Source: Bacteroidia bacterium (GTDB lineage Bacteria; Bacteroidota; Bacteroidia; SpSt-205). Taken from it: 33,503 bases of DNA. The notes below the pieces were generated by a model. It saw only the letters and a list, made by a program, of their open reading frames with translations, made no database searches and was not told the DNA's origin. This document shows positions 16,498 to 25,073 of this stretch, piece by piece; position 1 is the stretch's first letter, and each line of letters begins with the position of its first letter. The stretch lies in NCBI GenBank assembly GCA_025062295.1, contig JANXAJ010000016.1:1-33503 (forward strand), written 5' to 3'. The translations under genes were made by a program, and so were the position numbers.

Positions 16498-18981
16498 TCA
16501 GAGTCCGCTCACGAATCGGTCCTGCCAATCCCGACGCTTAGTTATGCGTAAATCCTGCAGCTTTGGTGAGCGAGCCGATAGAGTGAAAAAGTAGCTCTGG
16601 CGAGGTCCAAAGGGAATCCAACTGAAACTCATCTCCCAACAATGAAGATCCCTGTAAATGTTGATGCTAGTGAAAGCGATGCGCTTCTGGATGAAATCAA
16701 AACCTGAATTGACCTGAAGTCGCCAATTGCGAGTAACATTCACTTCTCCTCCAAAGCCAAGGGTTTGAATCCATTTGTATCTTGCAGAATCGGGAAAGAA
16801 TTGCCGAACTCCAGTCAAGTTATAACTGAGCTCCATCCGCCATGGAAGATTGAAAAACACAAACGTTCCTTCGTTTTCCCCAGGTGGAGCGGGAGGCTTC
16901 TGGGGCATTAGTGTAGTTACTATCGCCCAATTCATCTGAGTAATAGTTCCAACCTTCCTCTCCACTTGCCAGCGGTACAAAGGATATCGTCGTCCAATGG
17001 AGTCATACTGATACACATCTAAAATGGCATTATAGTTGAGATTCAACCACTGACCTAAGAGATTAGTCCGAGCAGAGAGAAGGACAGGGGAGAGGCGAAA
17101 GCTATCTACTGCAAAGTTGTAGCTGGTTGAGAGGCCAACATTATCTAAGAGAGTGATGTACTTGAATTTCCTTCTGAGGGTATCTCGACGGTCTCTGTAG
17201 CGCATCTCCCACAGATTATTGAGGCTAAACTGAAGGGCTTGGAGGCGTCCCGCTGGTGGACTGCCATAAAATCCTTGCGCAAGGGGATTGTATCGCCTTT
17301 CCCTACCATCTTCAGTAGGGAATCTTTGATAAAGCCCCCAGAATTCAGAGGAAAAGTCTGGACGCCATGTAAATGCAATGGTGGGAATAAGAGTATGCCG
17401 AAAAGCAAGCTCGGAACCGAAGCCCACATAGCGAATCCCATAAATTCGCGTAGTGAGAGAGGCACTGAGGGAGAAGTCACGCGCAGTGCGAGGGACTTGT
17501 CGCCTCTCGCCTCGAACAGTCCCCTCCACACTGTCAAGCCTATACACAATCTGTTCGCTATAGAGGTATTCATTGTAGGTGAAATTCGGCGTGAGTTGGA
17601 AATATCGGAAGAGGGTATACCCGCCCGCAATCTGGAGAAGGTGGCGCATGCCCCACTGAAACGTGTCTCGGAAGATGGGCGTAAAAAGTAAGCTCTCAGG
17701 CAGGCTTGCCTGCCCTTGCGCATCTAACCGATAAGTATAGCCTATCCGCTCATACCATTTAGGGGTACCGACTCTTTTTTTGCGCTCAAATGGAAACACC
17801 CTATTTTGATAAAGAGCTATAATCGGAAGCTGAAGAGTCCAGACCCGCTGCACAATATTTTGGTTTTGGAGGGCACCAAGACTGAGCTGCCATGGACTGC
17901 GAGAGAAAGATTTCTGAAGAGTAATCGTGGATTGAAGGTTTGTTGAAAGAAAGTCAGTAGCTGTATAGCTTTGGCGATTGAGGAAAGTGGAGCTACCTAA
18001 TCGGACATTTCCTATGAGAGAAGCGGTGGGAGAGAGTGTCTGGCGATGTTGCCAACTCAGAAACATCATTCTCTGCTCTTGATAGTCAGGATCGCCCGGC
18101 TCATTGAAGAACTGATAAGCATACTGAAGTGAGAACCTTCCTTCGTACCAGTAGCGCTTCCGATAGGTCCATAGAGCTTCTGTCCGAAAGCCGCCTCGGG
18201 TGAAAAGGTCTGCCTCCAATCGAAGGTCCATATACCGATTGATTGCCCAATAATAGCCTAGCCCCCGCAAAAAGAAGCCCCTATCCGCTGCTTGGCCTAC
18301 CAAAGGCAGAATCAGTCCCGAGCTGCGCCTCTCCAAGAGAGGAAAATATCCAAATGGGAGAAAAATTGGTATGGGCACCTCGCCCGCTACCATATAGAGC
18401 GGACCGCTGACCACACGCGTTTCTGGATAGAGCTTGATACGAGAAGAAGCTATATAAAAATGGGGTGGTCGTGCAGTACACGTGGTATAATATGCTCCCG
18501 CTGCATAGAAAGTGCCGTCGGGATTCATCTGAACAATCTGCCCAGCCAAAATCTCATCTGTGAGCTGCTGACGCAGTCCAAAAAGTTGTCCTCGCCTACT
18601 TTTTAGCTCATAGCGAAGGCTGTCTATCTCATATTGCTGACCCTCTAAGAAGAGAAGAGGCAGCTGGTGTAAAGAATCGCCCTGACGATACCCTTGAGCG
18701 TACAGAAGCCCCTGACTCGTCTGAAGAATGACTATCCCACTCTGAAGCCGCATCCTCTCATACCTAAGAGCTGCGCCCCGATACAATCCTATCCTCCCTT
18801 CAGCCACAGAAAAGGAGATGGAATCTTCAGCTTGATAGACGAGTGTATCATTGAAGGGGGTTTGGGCGACTAATGAGTCCCGTAGAGAGGAAGGCAAAGA
18901 ATCCAAACGAGAGCGCCATTCAAGCTGAGCCATCCCTATCCCTAAAAGACCAAGAATGAATATAATTTGCCATCTTCGCAT
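16498..18981 (-). CDS. lptD: LPS-assembly protein LptD-like outer-membrane protein
   Basis: OstA-like N-terminal region, PHFYIASSRIKLYPETRVVSGPLYMVAGEVPIPIFLPFGYFPLLERRSSGLILP, long beta-barrel C-terminus. Confidence 0.85.
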   Translation of the reverse strand: MRRWQIIFILGLLGIGMAQLEWRSRLDSLPSSLRDSLVAQTPFNDTLVYQAEDSISFSVAEGRIGLYRGAALRYERMRLQSGIVILQTSQGLLYAQGYRQGDSLHQLPLLFLEGQQYEIDSLRYELKSRRGQLFGLRQQLTDEILAGQIVQMNPDGTFYAAGAYYTTCTARPPHFYIASSRIKLYPETRVVSGPLYMVAGEVPIPIFLPFGYFPLLERRSSGLILPLVGQAADRGFFLRGLGYYWAINRYMDLRLEADLFTRGGFRTEALWTYRKRYWYEGRFSLQYAYQFFNEPGDPDYQEQRMMFLSWQHRQTLSPTASLIGNVRLGSSTFLNRQSYTATDFLSTNLQSTITLQKSFSRSPWQLSLGALQNQNIVQRVWTLQLPIIALYQNRVFPFERKKRVGTPKWYERIGYTYRLDAQGQASLPESLLFTPIFRDTFQWGMRHLLQIAGGYTLFRYFQLTPNFTYNEYLYSEQIVYRLDSVEGTVRGERRQVPRTARDFSLSASLTTRIYGIRYVGFGSELAFRHTLIPTIAFTWRPDFSSEFWGLYQRFPTEDGRERRYNPLAQGFYGSPPAGRLQALQFSLNNLWEMRYRDRRDTLRRKFKYITLLDNVGLSTSYNFAVDSFRLSPVLLSARTNLLGQWLNLNYNAILDVYQYDSIGRRYPLYRWQVERKVGTITQMNWAIVTTLMPQKPPAPPGENEGTFVFFNLPWRMELSYNLTGVRQFFPDSARYKWIQTLGFGGEVNVTRNWRLQVNSGFDFIQKRIAFTSINIYRDLHCWEMSFSWIPFGPRQSYFFTLSARSPKLQDLRITKRRDWQDRFVSGL

Positions 18982-18990
18982 AAGAAAGCT

Positions 18991-19749
18991 ATGAGCAAAG
19001 GTAGAGTGGGCCTTCTACTCTGTTGCATTCCTGCGCTCCTCTCAGTTCGGTTCATGAAACCTTCTCTTGTCGTGATAGACCCTGGTCATGGGGGTAAAGA
19101 CCCTGGCGCTTCAGGAAAAGTGTATAAGGAAAAAGACATTACTCTTAGTGTCGCTCTCAAGCTATCAGAACTTCTGAAGAAGGACCCCCTTTTTCGTCCC
19201 GTCCTCACGCGAGAGAATGACACCTTTGTAGAACTAATTCGTCGGGCTGACACAGCTAATAAGCTTCATGCTGATTTCTTTATCAGCATCCACTGTAATG
19301 CCAATCCTAAGAAGGAGGTGCATGGTTCTGAAACGTATGCCCTTGGGGAGCACAAGTCCCAAGACAATTTAGCAGTGGTGATGCGAGAGAATTCGGCGAT
19401 TCTCTTAGAGGAAGGCTATCAGCGCACCTATGAAGGGTTTGATCCCAATTCAGAGGAGGCTTATATCATTTTCTCTTTGATTCAGCATGCATATCTCAAG
19501 CAGAGCCTCCGTTTAGCAAGGAAGATTGAAGATAACCTTTCAGAAAAGACGAGTCGCGTCAGTCGGGGGGTCAAGCAAGCGGGGTTCCTTGTACTGTGGC
19601 GGACAGGAATGCCCTCCGTTCTGTGTGAGATTGGCTTTATCACGAATCCAACTGAAGAAAAGTTTCTCGCTTCTGAATCTGGTCAGACTTACATCGCTCA
19701 AGCCCTATATCAGGCGCTTCGGCAGTATATTGCGACCCAACCAGAGTAG
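18991..19749 (+). CDS. N-acetylmuramoyl-L-alanine amidase (Amidase_3)
   Basis: LVVIDPGHGGKDPGASG, KEKDITLSVALKLSELLKKD, TRENDTFVELIRRADTAN, ADFFISIHCNA, GSETYALG, VLCEIGFITNPTEE; ATG 18991 retains a signal-peptide-like N-terminus. Confidence 0.92.
   Translation: MSKGRVGLLLCCIPALLSVRFMKPSLVVIDPGHGGKDPGASGKVYKEKDITLSVALKLSELLKKDPLFRPVLTRENDTFVELIRRADTANKLHADFFISIHCNANPKKEVHGSETYALGEHKSQDNLAVVMRENSAILLEEGYQRTYEGFDPNSEEAYIIFSLIQHAYLKQSLRLARKIEDNLSEKTSRVSRGVKQAGFLVLWRTGMPSVLCEIGFITNPTEEKFLASESGQTYIAQALYQALRQYIATQPE
18996..19003 (-). promoter_or_regulatory. -7 promoter box TACCTTTG for lptD, inside the amidase CDS
   Basis: Exact TAnnTTTG on minus strand; 14 nt before ATG 18981. Confidence 0.55.
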
Positions 19750-19774
19750 GGAAGCTCCTTTTAGCCCCCACTCA

Positions 19775-20914
19775 ATGATACGAGTACTTCACTTAGCCCG
19801 TGTAGTCAATCGGTATGACTTCATTGATACGATCGTCCGACATCTTCCCGGTGACACTTTTCATATGGAGGTCCTCACTTTTGAGCGAGAAGCCCCGATC
19901 CATCCACCCAAATATGAGGCAGTAGGGATTCCTCATCATGTGATCCCTGTTCGCTCTCTGCGCTCCTATCCCGCATATGTAAAAGCTGGCATAAAGCTAT
20001 CAAAGCTGCTGCGAGACAGGCATATAGATATCCTTCATGCTCATCATTTTTGGGAGGGACTGACCGCAGCTATAGCCAAATTGCTCCATCAGCGCATACG
20101 CCTAATTCTTCATCGGCATTATACAGAGGATGTGATTCGCATAGGCGGATGGAAAAAGAGGGTTCTTTTAGGGATAGAAAGGCTTAGTTATAGCATGGCA
20201 GATGCCCTTATTGTACCGACTCAGATGATGGCAGAGATAGTTGCGCAGTGGCATGCCTACCTTCCTCCCGTGCATGCTATCCCCTATGGATTTGAATTTG
20301 AAGCTCCTAAATACAAGCCGCTTTCAGAGGATGAGAGAGAGACGATACGGGCTGAGTATGGGGCTAATGCTCAAGCAGTGGTAGTAGTGAATGTGGGCAC
20401 TCATCGCTTGCAGAAAGGTCAGCGCGATCTTGTGCAGGTCTTTCAGGCAGTAGAACAAGAATTACCTCACCTTCGCCTCTGGCTCGTCGGCGAAGGACCT
20501 GACACTCCCTTTCTTCAGCGAGCATGTGCTCAGATAAAGGAGAAGGTTCGCTTTTTTGGTTGGCGAAGCGGCACGGAAGTTCGTCAGCTAATGGGAGCAG
20601 CCGATATTGTGGTTCATCCTACCTACTCAGAAGCCTTTCCACAAGTCATGATAGAAGCTCTTGCGTTAGAGCGAGCTTTGATTATCACAGAAGTTTCAGG
20701 AGTCAAAGGCATCCTTGAGCATCAGGAGCATGCATGGATTATCCCTCGGGGAGATACGAGAGCTCTGTATGAAGGCCTCAGGAGACTGGCGCAAGACCCA
20801 CCCCTTCGTTTCTCACTCGGTAGTAAGGGACGAGACTTCATCCTCAAGCACTTCCACTACAGGCAAATAAATCCTAACTATGAATCCCTTTATCAGCATT
20901 TATGCTCCCGGTAA
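19775..20914 (+). CDS. Glycosyltransferase family 4 protein
   Basis: DILHAHHFWEGL, VVVNVGTHRLQKGQRDLVQVFQAVEQELPHLRLWLVGEGPD, VRFFGWRSGTEVRQLMGAADIVVHPTYSEAFPQVMIEALALERALIITEVSGVKGIL. ATG 19775 replaces the 19526 start, which overlaps the amidase. Confidence 0.9.
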   Translation: MIRVLHLARVVNRYDFIDTIVRHLPGDTFHMEVLTFEREAPIHPPKYEAVGIPHHVIPVRSLRSYPAYVKAGIKLSKLLRDRHIDILHAHHFWEGLTAAIAKLLHQRIRLILHRHYTEDVIRIGGWKKRVLLGIERLSYSMADALIVPTQMMAEIVAQWHAYLPPVHAIPYGFEFEAPKYKPLSEDERETIRAEYGANAQAVVVVNVGTHRLQKGQRDLVQVFQAVEQELPHLRLWLVGEGPDTPFLQRACAQIKEKVRFFGWRSGTEVRQLMGAADIVVHPTYSEAFPQVMIEALALERALIITEVSGVKGILEHQEHAWIIPRGDTRALYEGLRRLAQDPPLRFSLGSKGRDFILKHFHYRQINPNYESLYQHLCSR

Positions 20915-21960
20915 GTGTGGTTATTCCTGCGCGAAATGAAGCGCATAATATTGCCCGTTTAGTAGAGAGCCTTCGCACACAAACACATCCACCAGCTGAG
21001 ATTATCGTGGTGGATGCGGGTTCAGAGGATGGGACTGCACAAGTAGCAGCGGCTGCCGGAGCTCGGGTGCTGCGAGTGGATCGAGCCTACCCTGGTCAAG
21101 CACGAAATATCGGCATTGCCCACGCAAAGCAGGAGCTCATTGCTTGCTGGGACAGCAGTATGTACCTCCAAGCGGATGCCCTTGAATCCCTTCTTCATCC
21201 CCTTCTATCAGGCACAGCTGAGCTCTCCATCGGGCAATTGAAGATATACCCTCAAACTCTTGCCGCTGCTATCCTCATGCTTGTTATCCTACCACCCTAC
21301 ACCCATCGGCTAAAAGATGGAACTCGCGTCTATCTTCCCTTTATTGTAGCCACTGCCCTCTATAAGCGTCTATGGGAAGAAGTAGGGGGATTTGCTCCTT
21401 GGAGAGCCCGAGAAGATGTAGATTTCCGAGAAAAACTTCTTAGGCTCAACCCACGCATTGCTTATGTGATTGAGTCAGTAACCTATTGGGAACCCTCAGA
21501 GAAGTGGAGGCAGATTGTTCGAAAAATGCGCCTATACGGGAGGCATAATCTCCTCTCTAAAAAACCTATGCTTTGGTATGGGGGAGTCGCCAGAGCTTAT
21601 GGAGCATATATCCTCATAGCTACAAGTGCCGCTATAGCGACGGATGTAACGGCTGGACTCTGCGTATTTGGAGCGGCTGTGCTTGGTGGTGCCCTGCTGC
21701 GAGCGCTTCTGCGACTACTGCGCCATGGATCAGTCTTTCAAGAGAGAACAGGCAAAAAGCCTTTCGCTCCCCTCTCTATCTTTGCTACTTGGGGACTTCT
21801 CCTAAGTATAGAGGCCGCCTTATTTCTTGGATTTATGGATTGGCTTCTTTTAGATAGGCTTGGATTCAAGCCTGAGACGTTTCCAGAGCCTAAGCTCATA
21901 GAAGAGATTAGGCCCACAGAGGCAACGCATGAGCGGGGTGAGCGTAGTTATTCCTGCTAA
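20902..21960 (+). CDS. Glycosyltransferase family 2 protein (paralog A)
   Basis: VSVVIPARNEAHNIARLVESLRTQTHPPAEIIVVDAGSEDGT; C-terminal TM helices; DxD position reads DSS. Confidence 0.88.
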   Translation: MLPVSVVIPARNEAHNIARLVESLRTQTHPPAEIIVVDAGSEDGTAQVAAAAGARVLRVDRAYPGQARNIGIAHAKQELIACWDSSMYLQADALESLLHPLLSGTAELSIGQLKIYPQTLAAAILMLVILPPYTHRLKDGTRVYLPFIVATALYKRLWEEVGGFAPWRAREDVDFREKLLRLNPRIAYVIESVTYWEPSEKWRQIVRKMRLYGRHNLLSKKPMLWYGGVARAYGAYILIATSAAIATDVTAGLCVFGAAVLGGALLRALLRLLRHGSVFQERTGKKPFAPLSIFATWGLLLSIEAALFLGFMDWLLLDRLGFKPETFPEPKLIEEIRPTEATHERGERSYSC

Positions 21961-22957
21961 AAACGAAGCCTCTACCCTTCCTTCTCTTTTGGAAAGTCTC
22001 AGGCAGCAGTCTCTGCCGCCCAGCGAGGTCATTGTCGTGGATGCAGGATCTTGTGATGAGACTACACGGATAGCCCGGCAGAAAGGCGCTCGGGTTATAA
22101 GAGTAGATTATGCTTATCCTGGACAAGCAAGAAACATAGGGATTGCTCTGGCTTGCAGCGAGATTATAGCTTGCTGGGATGCAGATATGCGGCTCGCCCC
22201 CTCGGCTTTAGGACATCTTATCCAACCCCTCATGGAAGGTTCGGCAGATATTGCATACAGCCGAATTGAGGTGTATCCTCAAAACCTCCTTGCTGCTTTG
22301 CGATTTAGTGTATTAGAGCCCCCCTATACCCATATCCTGTCCCAGAGAGAGAAGACCTACATTCACTTTGCTGCTGGGGTTGCATTTCGGCGAGAAGTAT
22401 GGGAGCAAAGTGGCGGCTTTCCTCCCTGGCGGGCCCGAGAAGACAATGAGTTTTACGCCCGAGTCTCTGCCCTCCACTTCCAACAGGCCTATGTGCATGA
22501 GGCGATAACTTTCTGGGAGCCCTCGGAGAGGTGGTCTGGTCTCCTCAATAAATTGCGAGTCTATGCTCGTCATAACCTTCTGTCCGGCAAGCCTCAAGAG
22601 TGGTACGGTCGACTCTTCCTTCTCTATCTACTCTATACTGTAGTTGGGATTAGTGGGCTAATAGGAGGAGGTGTGCCCTTCGGGATTTTCCTTTTCTTGA
22701 GTAGCATAGGAGGGGTGACTCTCATGCGAACCTTACGCAGAGTGATTCGTTACCGACACTTTTTGCGTTTTAGATGCAGCCTCAATCCCTATTCTCCTCG
22801 CACCCTACTAGCCGGATGGGCTCTCCTCTTGGGAATGGATGTGGCTTCCCTTGTAGGACTTATAGAATGGATTATTCTGGACAAACTCCGCTTGAAGCCC
22901 GAACGCTTCCCACCGAGTCGCATCCTTGAAGAGCTTTCGCCATCTTTGCCTGAGTGA
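21929..22957 (+). CDS. Glycosyltransferase family 2 protein (paralog B)
   Basis: VSVVIPAKNEASTLPSLLESLRQQSLPPSEVIVVDAGSCDETT, DAD motif, WRARED motif; C-terminal TM helices; clear paralog of 20902-21960. Confidence 0.9.
   Translation: MSGVSVVIPAKNEASTLPSLLESLRQQSLPPSEVIVVDAGSCDETTRIARQKGARVIRVDYAYPGQARNIGIALACSEIIACWDADMRLAPSALGHLIQPLMEGSADIAYSRIEVYPQNLLAALRFSVLEPPYTHILSQREKTYIHFAAGVAFRREVWEQSGGFPPWRAREDNEFYARVSALHFQQAYVHEAITFWEPSERWSGLLNKLRVYARHNLLSGKPQEWYGRLFLLYLLYTVVGISGLIGGGVPFGIFLFLSSIGGVTLMRTLRRVIRYRHFLRFRCSLNPYSPRTLLAGWALLLGMDVASLVGLIEWIILDKLRLKPERFPPSRILEELSPSLPE
22941..22948 (+). promoter_or_regulatory. -7-like box CATCTTTG upstream of rpe, inside the GT2 CDS
   Basis: One mismatch to TAnnTTTG; 5 nt before GTG 22954. 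Confidence 0.4.
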
Positions 22958-23607
22958 GAAAGCCGCTCATCGCCCCTTCCCTTCTCTCAGCAGATTTCAG
23001 TCGGTTAGCAGAGGAAATTCAGAATCTGGAACAGCTCGGTGTAGACTGGTTTCATTGCGATGTAATGGATGGAGCCTTCGTACCCAATATCTCATTTGGA
23101 GTACCTATTATAGAGGCTATTCGTCAATGCACGACTCTTCCATTAGATGTCCATCTGATGATCCAAGCGCCAGAAAGATACATCCAAACCTTTGCCGAGG
23201 CAGGGGCAGATATTCTAACCTTTCATTGGGAGGCTACGCCTCATCCAGATCGTCTTATTCAGCAAATTCACAGCTTAGGCAAACAGGCGGGTATTGCCCT
23301 CAATCCAGCTACTCCCGTAGAAGTCCTTGTAGATATCTTGCCAGAGGTAGAGGTAGTGTGCGTAATGAGCGTGAACCCTGGTTTCGGAGGGCAGCGATTT
23401 ATTCCGTACATTACACATAAAGTTCAAAGACTTTGGGAGCTTCGGCAGCGACGAAATGCAAGAGCTCTTATTGAAGTAGATGGTGGCATCTCTCCAGAAA
23501 CAGTCCTACAAATACCTCAAGCAGATGTCCTTGTAGTTGGACATAACCTGCTCCGGGCACCAGACCGAATTAAGGCATTAGAGGCCTTACGCACTGCCTG
23601 GATGTAA
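22954..23607 (+). CDS. rpe: Ribulose-phosphate 3-epimerase
   Basis: IAPSLLSADFSRLAEEIQ, DWFHCDVMDGAFVPNISFG, LDVHLMI, VMSVNPGFGGQRFI, IEVDGGISPET; GTG start overlapping upstream stop (GTGA). Confidence 0.93.
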   Translation: MRKPLIAPSLLSADFSRLAEEIQNLEQLGVDWFHCDVMDGAFVPNISFGVPIIEAIRQCTTLPLDVHLMIQAPERYIQTFAEAGADILTFHWEATPHPDRLIQQIHSLGKQAGIALNPATPVEVLVDILPEVEVVCVMSVNPGFGGQRFIPYITHKVQRLWELRQRRNARALIEVDGGISPETVLQIPQADVLVVGHNLLRAPDRIKALEALRTAWM

Positions 23608-23701
23608 AAATCTCCTCTACCTGCACAGCTCTCCATATCACAGAGAAAGACCCGGTATATGGTGTCTAGAGTCGTGGCAAGCCACCCCCTGATTAGACAA
23701 A

Positions 23702-23740
23702 AAGACGGCAGCCGCCCTTTACTTCAGCGGCTGCCGTCTT
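23702..23740 (-). terminator. Rho-independent terminator-like hairpin, oriented for the minus strand
   Basis: Perfect 14-bp inverted repeat AAGACGGCAGCCGC / GCGGCTGCCGTCTT, 11-nt loop; on the minus strand it runs into TTTTTG. It lies between the convergent genes rpe and 23763-25052. Confidence 0.85.
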
Positions 23741-23762
23741 AGGCCTGAATGAAATCTCCTTA

Positions 23763-25052
23763 TCAGTAGGATACGACCACCAATCGCTGATAGCGAGCAT
23801 CCACCCGCAATAGATAGATACCTGTCTGAACTGGCAGCAATAGATGAAACCCTTCGGGTGGAATGCTTCCCGCTGAAATCAGACGCCCATCTGCTGAGTA
23901 CAGAGCGTATTCTCTTCCGCCCCTCAGAAATAAGGTCTCGCCAGCCCGTAGTGGATTGACAGTAAGAGAAGCAGGAGAGACTTGAGCAGAGAGAGCGGTT
24001 GTGTATTGACTATATGCATAGCGTTCCCGAGTCCGAGGGCTACATCCTCCTACGGACAAATCGCATTCTTCTTCTACCTTCTGCAGAAGATTCCCGTTTG
24101 CATCATAGGTGTAGAGGATGCGACCTATTAGGGTATCGGGAGGCTCGTTTTCTTCACCGTACAACACTTGATACGTACTATCATAGGCTGGACTCTGCGT
24201 GGTGGGACCAGAGTAGAAGCGATACAAAATTCCTGAGAGAGCCGGAGAGGTTTGAACCAGCATTCCATTGAAGTATACTTCCACATATGCCGTATCGCGT
24301 TGGCGCTCAAGGCGAGACTGAGCATCGTAGAAACGCTTAGAAAGCTGTATAAACTCTACACTTACGCCACTTGGAAAGGGGAAAAGGAAGCCAAGATTTA
24401 CTCGGATACGAGTAGAGTCAAGTCTGTTTTGACTATCGTAGGTGTTATTTTGGGCAAAGAAAAGTGCCCAATTTCCAAGGCTATCTAATACGAAGGCTTT
24501 CTGACTATCTACAGCCGCCTCCCCTCCCCCCGCCCTTCTCCATACGAGGAAGATGCCAGAGGAGGTCCATTGTCCTTCTTCAAATGCTTCATACAGGATA
24601 GAGTCTTGTCGTCTCCCGCCGGGAAGGGGAGTATATCTGAAAAACCGACGCTCTGCCGGCGAGAAGGGCTGGGTTTCATCCTCCCGTTCTGAGACAAGGA
24701 CAAGGGAGTCTAAACCAGCAAAGGCTCCGCTTGTATACGGGAAATAGGCAGCATGCCCAAGGGCCACCCAGCTTCCCCCAATCTTTTCATATGAGCTGTC
24801 TTGTAAAAGTCTCCCGGCAGAAGAGTAAAAGAAAGTGATGAGTGATATTTCATCCCACTGATTTGTATTAAGATTGAAGGTATCGTTCCAAATGCTGTCT
24901 GGAAGCCAAAGATTGGCAGTTCTAGCATGCCCTGAGGATACATGCTGAGAGGAAGAGTACCGACTGAGAGCTTTATGAATCTGAGACGGTTGAAGCCGAA
25001 GTGTCTGGGCACTAAGGAAGGCCCCTATCATGAGAAGTTGTACCCGAAGCAT
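23763..25052 (-). CDS. Secreted protein with YD-like repeats and probable T9SS type A C-terminal sorting domain
   Basis: YTYDANGNLLQKVEEE; C-terminus EYALYSADGRLISAGSIPPEGFHLLLPVQTGIYLLRVDARYQRLVVVSY; TATATTTG box (25064-25057) 4 nt upstream of ATG. Confidence 0.65.
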   Translation of the reverse strand: MLRVQLLMIGAFLSAQTLRLQPSQIHKALSRYSSSQHVSSGHARTANLWLPDSIWNDTFNLNTNQWDEISLITFFYSSAGRLLQDSSYEKIGGSWVALGHAAYFPYTSGAFAGLDSLVLVSEREDETQPFSPAERRFFRYTPLPGGRRQDSILYEAFEEGQWTSSGIFLVWRRAGGGEAAVDSQKAFVLDSLGNWALFFAQNNTYDSQNRLDSTRIRVNLGFLFPFPSGVSVEFIQLSKRFYDAQSRLERQRDTAYVEVYFNGMLVQTSPALSGILYRFYSGPTTQSPAYDSTYQVLYGEENEPPDTLIGRILYTYDANGNLLQKVEEECDLSVGGCSPRTRERYAYSQYTTALSAQVSPASLTVNPLRAGETLFLRGGREYALYSADGRLISAGSIPPEGFHLLLPVQTGIYLLRVDARYQRLVVVSY

Positions 25053-25056
25053 GGCG

Positions 25057-25064
25057 CAAATATA
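25057..25064 (-). promoter_or_regulatory. -7 promoter box TATATTTG
   Basis: Exact TAnnTTTG on minus strand; 4 nt before ATG 25052. Confidence 0.6.
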
Positions 25065-25073
25065 GAGAGTTTC

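Noticed and set aside
17145-17723. Long ORFs on both strands inside lptD (17145-17723 minus, 17239-17691 plus)
   Set aside because: Both lie within the confidently assigned lptD coding region and lack recognisable motifs.
19526-19774. N-terminal extension of the GT4 ORF overlapping the amidase
   Set aside because: Out-of-frame translation of amidase sequence; GT4 proteins start near MIRVLHLARVVN (ATG 19775).
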